Shown here: piece after piece, positions 22,469 through 29,570 of the stretch
How the letters are laid out: each line of letters begins with the position of its first letter
Numbering within the stretch: the stretch's first letter is position 1
Source of the DNA: a virus
Strand: one strand, 5' to 3'
Virus record (IMG/VR): IMGVR_UViG_3300049484_000302
Location: 1-45,603 of that record
Length of the DNA stretch: 45,603 nt
Translations under genes and position numbers: made by a program
Notes under the pieces: generated by a model
Database searches by the model: none
Seen by the model: the letters and a program-made list of their open reading frames with translations, nothing else
Told to the model about the DNA's origin: nothing

Positions 22469-22648
22469 ATGGCGAAGAAGAACTCACGCAGACCGTATCA
22501 GTTCATCGTGGTACTCGACGCTCGCGACCGCTCCGCTCTGGAGCTGGTGGCTGAGAACGAGCGCCTCACTCGCTCCGACACCATTCGGAGACTCATTCGT
22601 GCTGCCGCTCGGCGGCTGGAGCGCAAAGACTCAACTGCCGCTGCCTGA
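22469..22648 (+). CDS. Ribbon-helix-helix (CopG/Arc-type) DNA-binding protein
   Basis: 59 residues from ATG at 22469. RPYQFIVVLDARDRSALEL is the strand and first helix, LTRSDTIRRLIRAAARRL is the second helix, the classic RHH layout in which paired strands enter the major groove. Such proteins are usually dimeric repressors of their own operon. A 14-bp palindrome lies about 50 bases upstream of its start. It is the first gene of the operon carrying initiator, helicase loader and helicase, so it could control replication or copy number. Confidence 0.82.
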   Translation: MAKKNSRRPYQFIVVLDARDRSALELVAENERLTRSDTIRRLIRAAARRLERKDSTAAA

Positions 22649-22663
22649 AGGGGAGGGCTCGCA

Positions 22664-23602
22664 GTGACATACTACTACTTCGATTCGCGCACGTTCCGTG
22701 ACCGCAAGGTGCGCGAGGTTCTGAAGAAGCACACACACAAGTGGCTCTGGGCAGCGCTACTTGCTGGCGAAGAACGCACCCGGCTACCTGGCTTGCTGAA
22801 GCTGCGCATCACGAGTCTCGCTGACGAGGTCGAGCTGTCGTGCGACGAGACCTGGGATGGCCTCACGCTCATGGAGCGTGCTGGCATGGTCGTCATCGAC
22901 CGCGACAACGATCTGCTCCAGATCCCGAACGCGCCGAAGCACAACAGCTGTCCGAACGCCAACGTGCTGCGCGCCTGGTACGCGATCTGGGAGGAGCTGC
23001 CGCACTGCGACCTGCGCTACGAGCACATCCGGCTTTTGGTGCGCTCAGTGAACCTGGCCACGGCTTCCCTGGACCAGGCCTGGCAGGGAACCTTCGGGAC
23101 CGTGCTCCGGGCCTGGGACGGTCGGGACCCAGAGATCCGGTACCTGGCCAAGCAGCTCCGGTCGCGCTGGGTGAGACACCAGCCGCCAGGGGCTGCCGAG
23201 CCCCCTGGCCAAGGTAACGGTTACGTTGGTAACGGTTACCGCAGTAACAGTTCACCACCTAACGGTTCGGGTGGTAACGGTTCAGAGCTAACGGTTACCG
23301 AGGTAACGGTTCCCCCTCTGGATCGGGATCGGGTAAATGGATCGGGATCGGGATCGGGATCGGGAAGGGACGGTTACCAAGGTAACCGTAACGTGCAAGT
23401 GCGCGATACTGGAAATCAGGATTCCAGAGAGACTGGACGACAGGTGACCGATGAAAACAGTGGGGTCGGCGGCGACGACGATGGCTCAGGACTTGCTGGA
23501 GCGGCGGGAGGACGACCGGAGGTCCCTGTCAGCTCTGGCCAGCGAGGCGGGAGGCGCAGCCGAGTGGCTGAGCTTAATCGGGCTAAAGGACTCACCCGAT
23601 GA
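22664..23602 (+). CDS. Replication initiator-like protein (O-like) carrying the iterons
   Basis: 312 residues. The first ~175 form a folded, winged-helix-like domain (YYFDSRTFRDRKVREVLKK, KLRITSLADEVELSCDETWD, MERAGMVVIDRDNDLLQIPN) resembling phage DnaD/O-type initiators. Residues ~183-235 are low-complexity Gly/Asn/Ser (GNGYVGNGY, GSGSGSGSG) because the DNA there is seven iteron-like repeats and a GGATCG hexamer run. The tail (RRSRVAELNRAKG) is basic. The last 122-152 bases overlap the DnaC-like gene in another frame. Order initiator-loader-helicase with the origin inside the initiator gene parallels lambda O/P; the assignment is from layout and fold-like sequence. Confidence 0.7.
   Translation: MTYYYFDSRTFRDRKVREVLKKHTHKWLWAALLAGEERTRLPGLLKLRITSLADEVELSCDETWDGLTLMERAGMVVIDRDNDLLQIPNAPKHNSCPNANVLRAWYAIWEELPHCDLRYEHIRLLVRSVNLATASLDQAWQGTFGTVLRAWDGRDPEIRYLAKQLRSRWVRHQPPGAAEPPGQGNGYVGNGYRSNSSPPNGSGGNGSELTVTEVTVPPLDRDRVNGSGSGSGSGRDGYQGNRNVQVRDTGNQDSRETGRQVTDENSGVGGDDDGSGLAGAAGGRPEVPVSSGQRGGRRSRVAELNRAKGLTR
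23213..23390. other. Candidate replication origin: seven iterons, GATC run, inverted repeat
   Basis: TAACGGTT (one copy TAACAGTT) starts at 23215, 23230, 23245, 23260, 23275, 23289 and 23304: six steps of 15, 15, 15, 15, 14 and 15 bp. Next come six GGATCG units (two at 23320-23331, four at 23339-23362), each containing GATC. Then ACGGTTACC-AA-GGTAACCGT (23370-23389), an inverted repeat of the same core. All lies inside the initiator-like gene. Iterons bound by the protein of the same gene are typical of phage and plasmid origins. Confidence 0.75.
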
Positions 23603-24353
23603 CCTGACCACCGAAGAGCTGGTCAGCGAGACGCAGGTCTTCTGGCAGGACGCAGCGGTTCGGGAACGCAACTGCGAGCGGTGCCCCGAGTATGGCGGAG
23701 CCTGCGCGCGCGAGCTGTCGTGCTTCGAGCGCGGCACCTACCTGGTCTGGGAAGAGCGCCTGCCGAAAGCGAAGCGCTGCACCCGATGGAATGAGTACGT
23801 CATCCGTGAACGACTGGCCGAGTGCGGTGTGCCGTTCAGGTTGCAGGGCATGCAGGTGACGACCTTCCAGTGCGCAAACGAATCGCTGGGGCAAGCGCAC
23901 CTTGAAGCCACAGAGCTGGTCAAGTGCTGCGTTGTGAACAAAGAGATCCCGTCAGGTAGCGCGTGGCTCTTGCTCTGTGGCGACCACGGCAAGGGCAAGT
24001 CGCACCTCATGGTCGCGGCACTGCGCACCGTGCGACAAGCGCGGCCCGCGGCCCGCGTGTGGTACCAGGATTGCGTAGCACTTGAACGCGAGTTGCGAGC
24101 CACGTTCGATGACAAGCAAGCACCCGACCCGCTGCTCAAGCTGCGCGAGGCCAAGTTGCTCGCGCTCGACACGATGAACCCGTCACAGTGGAAGCCGTGG
24201 TTCCAGAAAGAGATCGAGACACTGCTGCGTGAACGGTGGGATGCTGGGCTGGCCACGATGATGGCTTCCAACGATCGGCGCGACGTTGTAGAGCGCGCGC
24301 TGGCCTCTCTGTCGCGGTTCTCTGACGAGGCAGCGATATGCACGCTAACGTGA
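23481..24353 (+). CDS. DnaC-like AAA+ helicase loader
   Basis: 290 residues from ATG at 23481; an in-frame ATG at 23451 is the alternative. Both overlap the initiator gene by more than 120 bases and no later start is available. A cysteine cluster (ERNCERCPEYGGACARELSC) may bind metal. Numbered from the upstream ATG, Walker A GDHGKGKS is at ~177-184 and LLALDTM at ~236-242 takes the Walker B place with only one acid; MMASNDRRD resembles sensor 1. DnaC/DnaI-type proteins load DnaB-family helicase at an origin, and a dnaB gene follows with a 16-base overlap. Confidence 0.78.
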   Translation: MAQDLLERREDDRRSLSALASEAGGAAEWLSLIGLKDSPDDLTTEELVSETQVFWQDAAVRERNCERCPEYGGACARELSCFERGTYLVWEERLPKAKRCTRWNEYVIRERLAECGVPFRLQGMQVTTFQCANESLGQAHLEATELVKCCVVNKEIPSGSAWLLLCGDHGKGKSHLMVAALRTVRQARPAARVWYQDCVALERELRATFDDKQAPDPLLKLREAKLLALDTMNPSQWKPWFQKEIETLLRERWDAGLATMMASNDRRDVVERALASLSRFSDEAAICTLT

Positions 24354-25798
24354 ACCGTCCAGCGCAGGCGCCGCAGCCACAGTCGCGCACAGGTCGCATG
24401 CCTCCACACGACCTGAACGCCGAGGCCGCGGTGCTGTCCGCGTGCATGCTGGACCAAAGCGCGATCGATACGGTGCGGGGCTTGATCGAGCCTGAGCACT
24501 GTTACGCCGACGCGCACAAAAACATCCTGCGCGCCATCTACGTGCTGGACGACGCTAACACGCCGGTGGATGTGGTCACGGTCGCGAGCAAACTCCGCGA
24601 CCAGCAGCTGCTGGAACAAACCGGAGGCGCCCCCTACCTGGGGCAACTGGTGGACGCGACGCCGGCCGTCGCGCACGTCGAGCACCACGCCAAGTCCGTC
24701 CGTGACATCTGGCGTGTTCGACAAGCCATCGCGCTGCACCAGCTGAAGGCGGCCGAGGGCTTCACGGCCATCGAGTCGGTGCAAGACTGGATCGAAGAGA
24801 CCGAGAACGCGCTCGCGCTGATCGGGGGCGTTGGATACGACAGCGAGCTGGAGTCGCTGGGGGAGATCGCGGGCCGCTACTACCAGTCGCTGGTCACGGC
24901 GAAGGAACGCGGTCAGGCCATCCTGGGAGCGGCTACGGGCTTCAAGGATCTGGACGAGCAGACCGGAGGACTGTTCGACGGGGACCTCTACATCGTGGCC
25001 GGTCGCCCTGGTCTTGGTAAGACGAGCCTCGCGACCGCCATCGCGCGCAACGTCGCGAACACCAGGAGCGAAGACGAGCCCGGCGACGGTGTGGCCTTCT
25101 TCTCACTGGAGATGCCACGGGACCAGATCGCGATGCGCTTCATGTGTGCCGAGGAACGTCTCGACGTGAACCTGGTGCGCAGAAGCCAGCTAAAGGACGA
25201 CGGGTGGGTCAGGTTGGCCAGCGCTGCGAACGCGCTGAGCCATCTTCCGATTTGGATCGACGACACGCCAGCGATCACGGTGAACGAGCTGCGCGCCAAG
25301 GTGCGACGGCTGCAGCGCCAGATCTTGAACGGCGACGCGAAGGTCAAGTGCCGCAAGCTCGGGCTGGTAGTCGTGGACTACCTGCAGCTGATGAAGGGCA
25401 TTCGCGAGAAGGGCGACAACCGCGAGCGAGAGGTCGCCAGTATCAGCCAGGGGCTGAAGAACCTCGCCAAGAATCTGAAGCTCCCAGTGCTTGCGCTCTC
25501 GCAGCTGAACCGGAGCGTCGAGAAGAAGGGCAGCGACAAGCGCCCGCAGCTCAGTGATCTGCGCGAGTCGGGCGCCATCGAGAATGACGCGGACTCGGTC
25601 TGGCTGCTCTATCGCGACAGCTACTACAACAAGGACGCTGGACCCGAAGTCGAGATCGACGTAGCGAAGCAGCGCAACGGACCGACGGGAGTCACCAAGC
25701 TGCACTTCGATGCCAAGCACATGCGCTACTACAGCGTCGAGACCGACACGTACGCCGACCTCATGCCACTGGTGCAGGAATGGGACCAGAACGTCTGA
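24338..25798 (+). CDS. dnaB: Replicative DNA helicase, DnaB family
   Basis: 486 residues, normal DnaB length. N-terminal domain MPPHDLNAEAAVLSACMLD (residues ~21-39) and later EEMP-type segment SLEMPRDQIAMRFMC; Walker A GRPGLGKTS (~222-230), Walker B VVVDYLQLM (~344-352), ALSQLNRSVEKK (~386-397), SDLRESGAIENDAD (~406-419). It unwinds DNA ahead of the fork as a hexamer, and should be loaded by the preceding DnaC-like protein. The genome thus encodes helicase, loader and clamp but no visible primase or polymerase here, implying use of host enzymes. Confidence 0.95.
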   Translation: MHANVNRPAQAPQPQSRTGRMPPHDLNAEAAVLSACMLDQSAIDTVRGLIEPEHCYADAHKNILRAIYVLDDANTPVDVVTVASKLRDQQLLEQTGGAPYLGQLVDATPAVAHVEHHAKSVRDIWRVRQAIALHQLKAAEGFTAIESVQDWIEETENALALIGGVGYDSELESLGEIAGRYYQSLVTAKERGQAILGAATGFKDLDEQTGGLFDGDLYIVAGRPGLGKTSLATAIARNVANTRSEDEPGDGVAFFSLEMPRDQIAMRFMCAEERLDVNLVRRSQLKDDGWVRLASAANALSHLPIWIDDTPAITVNELRAKVRRLQRQILNGDAKVKCRKLGLVVVDYLQLMKGIREKGDNREREVASISQGLKNLAKNLKLPVLALSQLNRSVEKKGSDKRPQLSDLRESGAIENDADSVWLLYRDSYYNKDAGPEVEIDVAKQRNGPTGVTKLHFDAKHMRYYSVETDTYADLMPLVQEWDQNV

Positions 25799-26115
25799 GT
25801 CAGGAGCAGGCCGCGCTCGACGCGCTCGCAAACCAGGCGTTCACGTGGCTCGTGCGCTCCGAGAGCTTTGTGACCGGTGAGCCCGCGCGGATGACGGTGG
25901 AGATCTTCGCGAGTCATCCTGACGGAGTGCTGGCAGCATGCCGTAGTTTGCAGGCCGCGCGGTGGGTCATGGACTACTCGGAGGGAAGGACGCACCTGCT
26001 GTTCGGGTACCCTGGTCTAAACTCGGCGCGCGTGAGCTTTGGTCTCTACGACGTGGCCGACGCAGTGCAGGCGCGTGCGCTACTGAGCGGAACGCTTCGG
26101 AGGGATCCAGGATGA
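25780..26115 (+). CDS. Small soluble protein, unknown
   Basis: 111 residues; start overlaps the helicase by 19 bases. Helical and strand mixture with LANQAFTWLVRSESFVTGEP, MTVEIFASHPDGVLAACRSL and RTHLLFGYPGL. No motif recognised. Overlaps the next gene by ATGA. Confidence 0.6.
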   Translation: MGPERLSQEQAALDALANQAFTWLVRSESFVTGEPARMTVEIFASHPDGVLAACRSLQAARWVMDYSEGRTHLLFGYPGLNSARVSFGLYDVADAVQARALLSGTLRRDPG

Positions 26116-26489
26116 CTCGTCGAGGGGTGCACCGCTGGGCAGCGCGCGCCTTCTGCCCAGGAACGAAGGTGAACGTCCACCGCAGCCCCACGGGCCGTTG
26201 CTGCGTCGAGCTGTGGCTACCGACGCCACACGGCAGAGAGTCTTATGAGGTTGTGCGCTGGGTTGAGTCCGAGAGCTGGGGAGACTGCGTGCGTGCGATC
26301 GAAGAGCACTTCATGTTCACCGAAGCTGCGCGCCCCGAGTGGAACTTCCGGTCACAGATACTGGTGCACGAGCGCAAGGACGAAGTGGCGCTCCGGGTGC
26401 TCGGTGGGGCCCGTGTTACCAGTCCCGCGCAGCCCGGCGCGAGTGCGTGGCAGAGCCTGTTGGAGATCGGCCGCTACCCCGTCACATAA
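26112..26489 (+). CDS. Small soluble protein, unknown
   Basis: 125 residues from ATG at 26112. Contains CPGTKVNVHRSPTGRCCVELW and ESYEVVRWVESESWGDCVRAIEEHF. Five cysteines, not in an obvious zinc pattern. Last gene of the replication operon; the next gene has its own promoter. Unassigned. Confidence 0.6.
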   Translation: MTRRGVHRWAARAFCPGTKVNVHRSPTGRCCVELWLPTPHGRESYEVVRWVESESWGDCVRAIEEHFMFTEAARPEWNFRSQILVHERKDEVALRVLGGARVTSPAQPGASAWQSLLEIGRYPVT

Positions 26490-26508
26490 GAGCCAAGAGC
26501 CCCAAAAG

Positions 26509-26538
26509 TTGCAAGGCGCCCAGGGCCAGCTCTAGGCT
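26509..26538 (+). promoter_or_regulatory. Promoter of the lipoprotein-protease operon
   Basis: -35 TTGCAA (26509-26514), 18 bases, -10 TAGGCT (26533-26538), ATG at 26548, 9 bases on. The bases before the -35 (CCCCAAAAG) match those at 28151-28158 and, in part, 2147-2155, although the TGCAC box is not conserved here. Confidence 0.5.
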
Positions 26539-26547
26539 CCGCCCGTC

Positions 26548-26811
26548 ATGCGAAAGAAGCTTCCCCTGGTTCTCTGTGTGGTCCTGTCGAGCTGCTCCGG
26601 CGTGAAGCCAGTGGCCCGCACCGTCAACGACATCGCGCGCGAGGCGTGCGAGCTGTTCTTTGCGGAGCAGCAGGGCATGAGCATGGACGTCGCTCGCGAC
26701 GTCTGCGCAGCCCGTGACGTGCTCGACCCGTTCGTCCGCGAGATCTTGTCCGCGCAGAAGGCAGCTGGCGCCGAGGCGTTGCCCGCGGCGAAGCAGAAGC
26801 AGGCGAAGTGA
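26548..26811 (+). CDS. Small lipoprotein
   Basis: 87 residues. MRKKLPLVLCVVLSSCSG is a short signal peptide with lipobox LSSC; the mature protein would be lipid-anchored at Cys16. The rest is helical and charged, with VARTVNDIAREACELFFAEQ and a Lys/Gln-rich end. Overlaps the protease gene by one base (TGATG), so they are probably expressed together and may act at the envelope. Confidence 0.7.
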   Translation: MRKKLPLVLCVVLSSCSGVKPVARTVNDIAREACELFFAEQQGMSMDVARDVCAARDVLDPFVREILSAQKAAGAEALPAAKQKQAK

Positions 26812-27551
26812 TGTTCGGTTGTCTGCCCGATCCTCCGGACACCCGCGACCGATCGGTAGAGCTGCTCGGGCTCGCGACGACTCCGCCGTCAGACGCCACC
26901 GTGCAGCGTCTCATGGCGCCGATCGCCAACCAGCTCAACACCAGCTCGTGTGTCGGGCAGGCGCTGCGTCAGGCGTACAACGTCGCCGAGTACGCGAAGA
27001 CAGGATCTCCTCCGAAGCCGACCAGCGCGCTCGGGCACTACTTCGACGGTCGTGCTCAGCACGGCACCGAGAAGGTGGACGCGGGCACCTGGGTCCGCGC
27101 TGCCATGACCGGCCTCAAATACTTCGGTGCGCTCCGAGAGCACGACTGGCCGTTCGACGCCGCGCGTGTGAACGACCGCCCGCCGTGGCGCGCATACAAG
27201 GCGGCGTACAAGACCAAGGGGCCGCACGCCTACTACCGCATCGACGGTTTCGGTGACGAGCGCCTGGACGCCATCCGCCGGTGCATCGCTTCCGAGAAGG
27301 GCGCAGTGGTGCTCGGCACGAAGGTGACCGAGGCCTTCACCGAGAACGATGGCCCCGACACCGAGGACACTCCGAAGGCCGGACAGAAGATCGCGGGCGG
27401 CCACGCCATGGCGGTCATCGCCTACGAGCCTGGTCGGTTCCTGCTTGCCAATTCGTGGGGCACGGCGTACCGCTTGAACGGTTGCATCTGGGTCACGGAG
27501 GACTACGTCGCATGGTCAGGTACACACGACATCTGGGCCTTGGTGCTCTGA
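26811..27551 (+). CDS. Papain-family (C1) cysteine protease
   Basis: 246 residues from ATG at 26811 (GTG 3 bases earlier also possible). PDPPDTRD at the N-terminus is typical of bacterial C1 members. Catalytic residues are visible: Gln41/Cys47 in NQLNTSSCVGQAL, His198 in GGHAMAVIAY and Asn214 in LANSWGT. No signal peptide or long pro-domain. Flanked by two lipoprotein genes. A role in particle protein processing, host takeover or envelope degradation is possible; the substrate is not predictable from sequence. Confidence 0.85.
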   Translation: MFGCLPDPPDTRDRSVELLGLATTPPSDATVQRLMAPIANQLNTSSCVGQALRQAYNVAEYAKTGSPPKPTSALGHYFDGRAQHGTEKVDAGTWVRAAMTGLKYFGALREHDWPFDAARVNDRPPWRAYKAAYKTKGPHAYYRIDGFGDERLDAIRRCIASEKGAVVLGTKVTEAFTENDGPDTEDTPKAGQKIAGGHAMAVIAYEPGRFLLANSWGTAYRLNGCIWVTEDYVAWSGTHDIWALVL

Positions 27552-27811
27552 CGCTGCTGGCGCTCGTCGCCTGTCACCCCGAGCCGCCAGTCCACGGCGA
27601 CAAGCCGCTCGACGCCGGCACCCCGGCCGACTGCAAGGCCGCGTGCGACCGGATGCGCGAGCTGAAGTGCCCCGAGGGCCAGCCCGACGACGAGGGCAAC
27701 ACCTGCGAGACGGTGTGCGAGCACGTCGAGAAGAGCGGGACCGTCACGCTCGACCCGGTGTGCGTCACGAAGATCAAGGTCTGCGCGGACATCGACCGCT
27801 GTAGCTACTGA
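27512..27811 (+). CDS. Cysteine-rich lipoprotein
   Basis: 99 residues from ATG at 27512, overlapping the protease gene by 40 bases in another frame. Signal sequence GLGALTLLALVAC with lipobox LVAC. The mature part has many cysteines with CxxxC and related spacing (DCKAACDRMRELKC, TCETVCEHVEK, PVCVTKIKVCADIDRC). Similar cysteine-rich lipoproteins are common in myxobacteria-like genomes, a weak host clue. Likely exported and disulfide-bonded. Confidence 0.7.
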   Translation: MVRYTRHLGLGALTLLALVACHPEPPVHGDKPLDAGTPADCKAACDRMRELKCPEGQPDDEGNTCETVCEHVEKSGTVTLDPVCVTKIKVCADIDRCSY

Positions 27812-27816
27812 AGATC

Positions 27817-28185
27817 GTGAAGAGCCGCGTCGAAACGGTGCGTGAGTACCTGAGCGCCGCCGTCTTCGGAGAGCCGCAGCGGGTTCGAGCGCACTACGCG
27901 CTCGCTGGGAGCAGGCTTTTTGGGGATGTGCGCGCGGAGGTCCAGGTGCACACGGAGCTGCTCTGGTACCTCGAAGCGTGCGAGGCGTTCGGGTGGAAGC
28001 TCACCCTGGGAAGCGCCGCGAGCTGGGTGGTTCACTGCGAGGACGACCGGTGCGGCGTCTGTGGGGGCAACCTGCCGAGCAAGGAAGCGAAGTGGGCATC
28101 ACTCACTGGCCTCCAGCTCCGGCTGTGCGTTCGGCATCGAATCGAACTGCACCAAAAGTTGCGAGAACGAAAAAATTCTGCGTAG
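27817..28185 (+). CDS. Small protein with zinc cluster
   Basis: 122 residues from GTG at 27817. Helical first part (VETVREYLSAAVFGEP), then VHCEDDRCGVCGGNLPS and LRLCVRHRIEL, a likely CxxxxCxxC...CxxH zinc site. The gene ends 26 bases before the RuvC-like gene, and its 3' end holds that gene's promoter. Unknown function. Confidence 0.55.
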   Translation: MKSRVETVREYLSAAVFGEPQRVRAHYALAGSRLFGDVRAEVQVHTELLWYLEACEAFGWKLTLGSAASWVVHCEDDRCGVCGGNLPSKEAKWASLTGLQLRLCVRHRIELHQKLRERKNSA

Positions 28186-28188
28186 GGT
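28146..28188 (+). promoter_or_regulatory. Promoter inside the 27817 gene end, TGCAC-box class
   Basis: ACTGCAC (28146-28152), CAAAAG, -35 TTGCGA (28159-28164), 18 bases, -10 TAGGGT (28183-28188). Box-to-minus-10 gap 30 bases as in the other members. The ATG of the RuvC-like gene is at 28212, giving a leader of roughly 15 bases. Confidence 0.55.
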
Positions 28189-28211
28189 CCAAACCCGAGC
28201 GCACAAACTTC

Positions 28212-28682
28212 ATGCTCGTGCTCGGAATAGCACCAGGACTCGACGCGCTGGCGTACAGCGTCGTGTGGTGGAAAGACGACGGCGACGTGATCGCCGTTGA
28301 CTCGGATATTCTGCGCTGTAGGCCGCTTTCTCTCGAAGGAAAGCGCAATCCAGAGAAGCGCTCGCGCGTGCACATGCTCGTGCTTTCAGTCGTCGCGGAG
28401 CGCTTTCCGCCGACACGGATCTGCATCGGACCCGTCATTGACCCACGCGAGCCCGAGCTGCACGTGCAGGCCGCGCTGCTGATGATCCGGGCGGTCGCGG
28501 CGGCCGGCGGCGTGCCGGTCATCCGAATCGAAAGCGAGGCAGATCTCTTCCGCCAGCTCGACGCGCGGCCTCCACGGCTCGGGCCGGCCGTGCAGCGCCG
28601 GCTCACCGCTCCGATAGGCACCCGCGACCGGCGCATCGTGCTCGCGACCGCGGCGGCCGTTGCGGCGGGAACGGTCTCGTAA
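28212..28682 (+). CDS. RuvC-like fold protein lacking the first catalytic Asp
   Basis: 156 residues. LVLGIAPGLDALAYSVV takes the place of the RuvC start LGIDPG...TGY, but the catalytic Asp is Ala (GIAPG); an Asp follows at position 11. ICIGPVIDPREPEL, VQAALLMIRAVAAAGGVPVI and the ending TRDRRIVLATAAAVAAG resemble the later strands and helices of Holliday-junction resolvases. It may be an inactive relative or use shifted acidic residues. It has its own promoter and lies between recombination/replication and structural-type genes. Confidence 0.5.
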   Translation: MLVLGIAPGLDALAYSVVWWKDDGDVIAVDSDILRCRPLSLEGKRNPEKRSRVHMLVLSVVAERFPPTRICIGPVIDPREPELHVQAALLMIRAVAAAGGVPVIRIESEADLFRQLDARPPRLGPAVQRRLTAPIGTRDRRIVLATAAAVAAGTVS

Positions 28683-28686
28683 GTCC

Positions 28687-28714
28687 TTGTTTCACGGGTA
28701 ACACCGAGTAGAAT
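28687..28714 (+). promoter_or_regulatory. Promoter of the 28722 gene
   Basis: -35 TTGTTT (28687-28692), 16 bases, -10 TAGAAT (28709-28714), start codon GTG at 28722, 7 bases on. A GGGTAAC half-site similar to the GTAAC repeats lies in the spacer. Confidence 0.55.
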
Positions 28715-28721
28715 ATCGGCC

Positions 28722-29048
28722 GTGCTGTGCTCCAAATGCAAGGAACGCCCACGACGCGAGAAGCATCGGTGGTGCGCGCCATGCTTCGCTCAGTACACAA
28801 GGGAGCGCCGCCCAAGGTATCGAGACCTCACAGCGGACCAGAAACGAAAGGTCAACTGTCGGTCTTACACCAACGTGCTGGTGCGCCGAGGCAAGCTCAA
28901 GCGCACGCCCTGCGAAGAATGCGGCGCCAGTCGAGTCCAGGCCTATCACCCGGACTTCAATGACCCGAAGCGCGTGCGGTGGTACTGCTGGCACTGCCGG
29001 CGGCGGCTTTACGGTGTCGAGCGCCCCGTGGTACACGAGCCCCGATGA
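28722..29048 (+). CDS. Zinc-binding, HNH-related small protein
   Basis: 108 residues from GTG. An N-terminal CSKCKERPRREKHRWCAPC zinc knuckle, a basic middle (YTRERRPRYRDLTADQKRKV), then CEECGASRVQAYHPDFNDP...WYCWHCRRRLYG. The last part parallels the C-terminal HNH core of the protein at 14806 (CPVCASRKNQIEAHHLDY...WLCSLCH), with the first catalytic His changed (AYH vs AHH). A degenerate or atypical HNH protein. Overlaps the next gene by ATGA. Confidence 0.6.
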   Translation: MLCSKCKERPRREKHRWCAPCFAQYTRERRPRYRDLTADQKRKVNCRSYTNVLVRRGKLKRTPCEECGASRVQAYHPDFNDPKRVRWYCWHCRRRLYGVERPVVHEPR

Positions 29049-29518
29049 ACCTCACGAGCCTCCTGGTCTTCGCGGGCGCCGCGCTCGCGCTCTGGCTTAT
29101 TTTCTCGTTCCTGAAGAAGCGCGCCGCGCTGGGCCGCTGGGACAAGCAGCTGACCGAGTCCGAGCAGCTCTGCGGACAGCTCAAGGACTTCGGTAGCGAA
29201 TACCAGGCGTTGCACAAGAAGCACGCCGAGCTGTTCGCGATGGTGGACTCCATCGTGAAAGAGCGCAACGACATCATGGAGCAGTACCATCGGCAGGCCT
29301 CGGAGCACGCGAACGCGCAGGACATGATGATGCGCGAGGTCAAGGTGCTGACCACGCAGTACGAGCGCCTGGCCAGCCTCGTCAAAAACGCTACCGATCT
29401 GGATACCGCACAGAAGCTCGCTCAGCGTCCGCTCCGGAAGAACGAGCTGCTCGCCCAGATCGCCGAGGACTTCCGGAACGAGCACGTGCCCCCAGCCGTC
29501 GAGGAGAAGCGGGCGTAA
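29045..29518 (+). CDS. Membrane-anchored coiled-coil protein
   Basis: 157 residues. N-terminal membrane helix (SLLVFAGAALALWLIFSFL, ~5-23), then one long coiled coil to ~120 (KQLTESEQLCGQLKDFGSEY). The tail is helical and acidic. Similar in build to the spanin-like gene at 4820 and to the 7888 gene, but longer. Unknown role; a scaffold or envelope-spanning protein is plausible. Confidence 0.65.
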   Translation: MNLTSLLVFAGAALALWLIFSFLKKRAALGRWDKQLTESEQLCGQLKDFGSEYQALHKKHAELFAMVDSIVKERNDIMEQYHRQASEHANAQDMMMREVKVLTTQYERLASLVKNATDLDTAQKLAQRPLRKNELLAQIAEDFRNEHVPPAVEEKRA

Positions 29519-29533
29519 TTAGGGTGGTACCGC

Positions 29534-29562
29534 TTGAAAGAAGCGACGACACGACTTAGCCT
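29534..29562 (+). promoter_or_regulatory. Promoter of the 29571 operon
   Basis: -35 TTGAAA (29534-29539), 17 bases, -10 TAGCCT (29557-29562), ATG at 29571, 8 bases on. Drives the genes to 33471, probably including the large coiled-coil protein. Confidence 0.55.
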
Positions 29563-29570
29563 CGGCGCCA

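Noticed and set aside
23213-23390. CRISPR-like array
   Set aside because: Repeats are only 8 bases with 7-base spacing, inside a coding gene. This fits iterons, not 23-40 bp repeats with unique spacers, and no cas genes are near.
23738-24784. Minus-strand frame of 348 codons over the loader/helicase junction
   Set aside because: Shadow of two clearly recognised genes.
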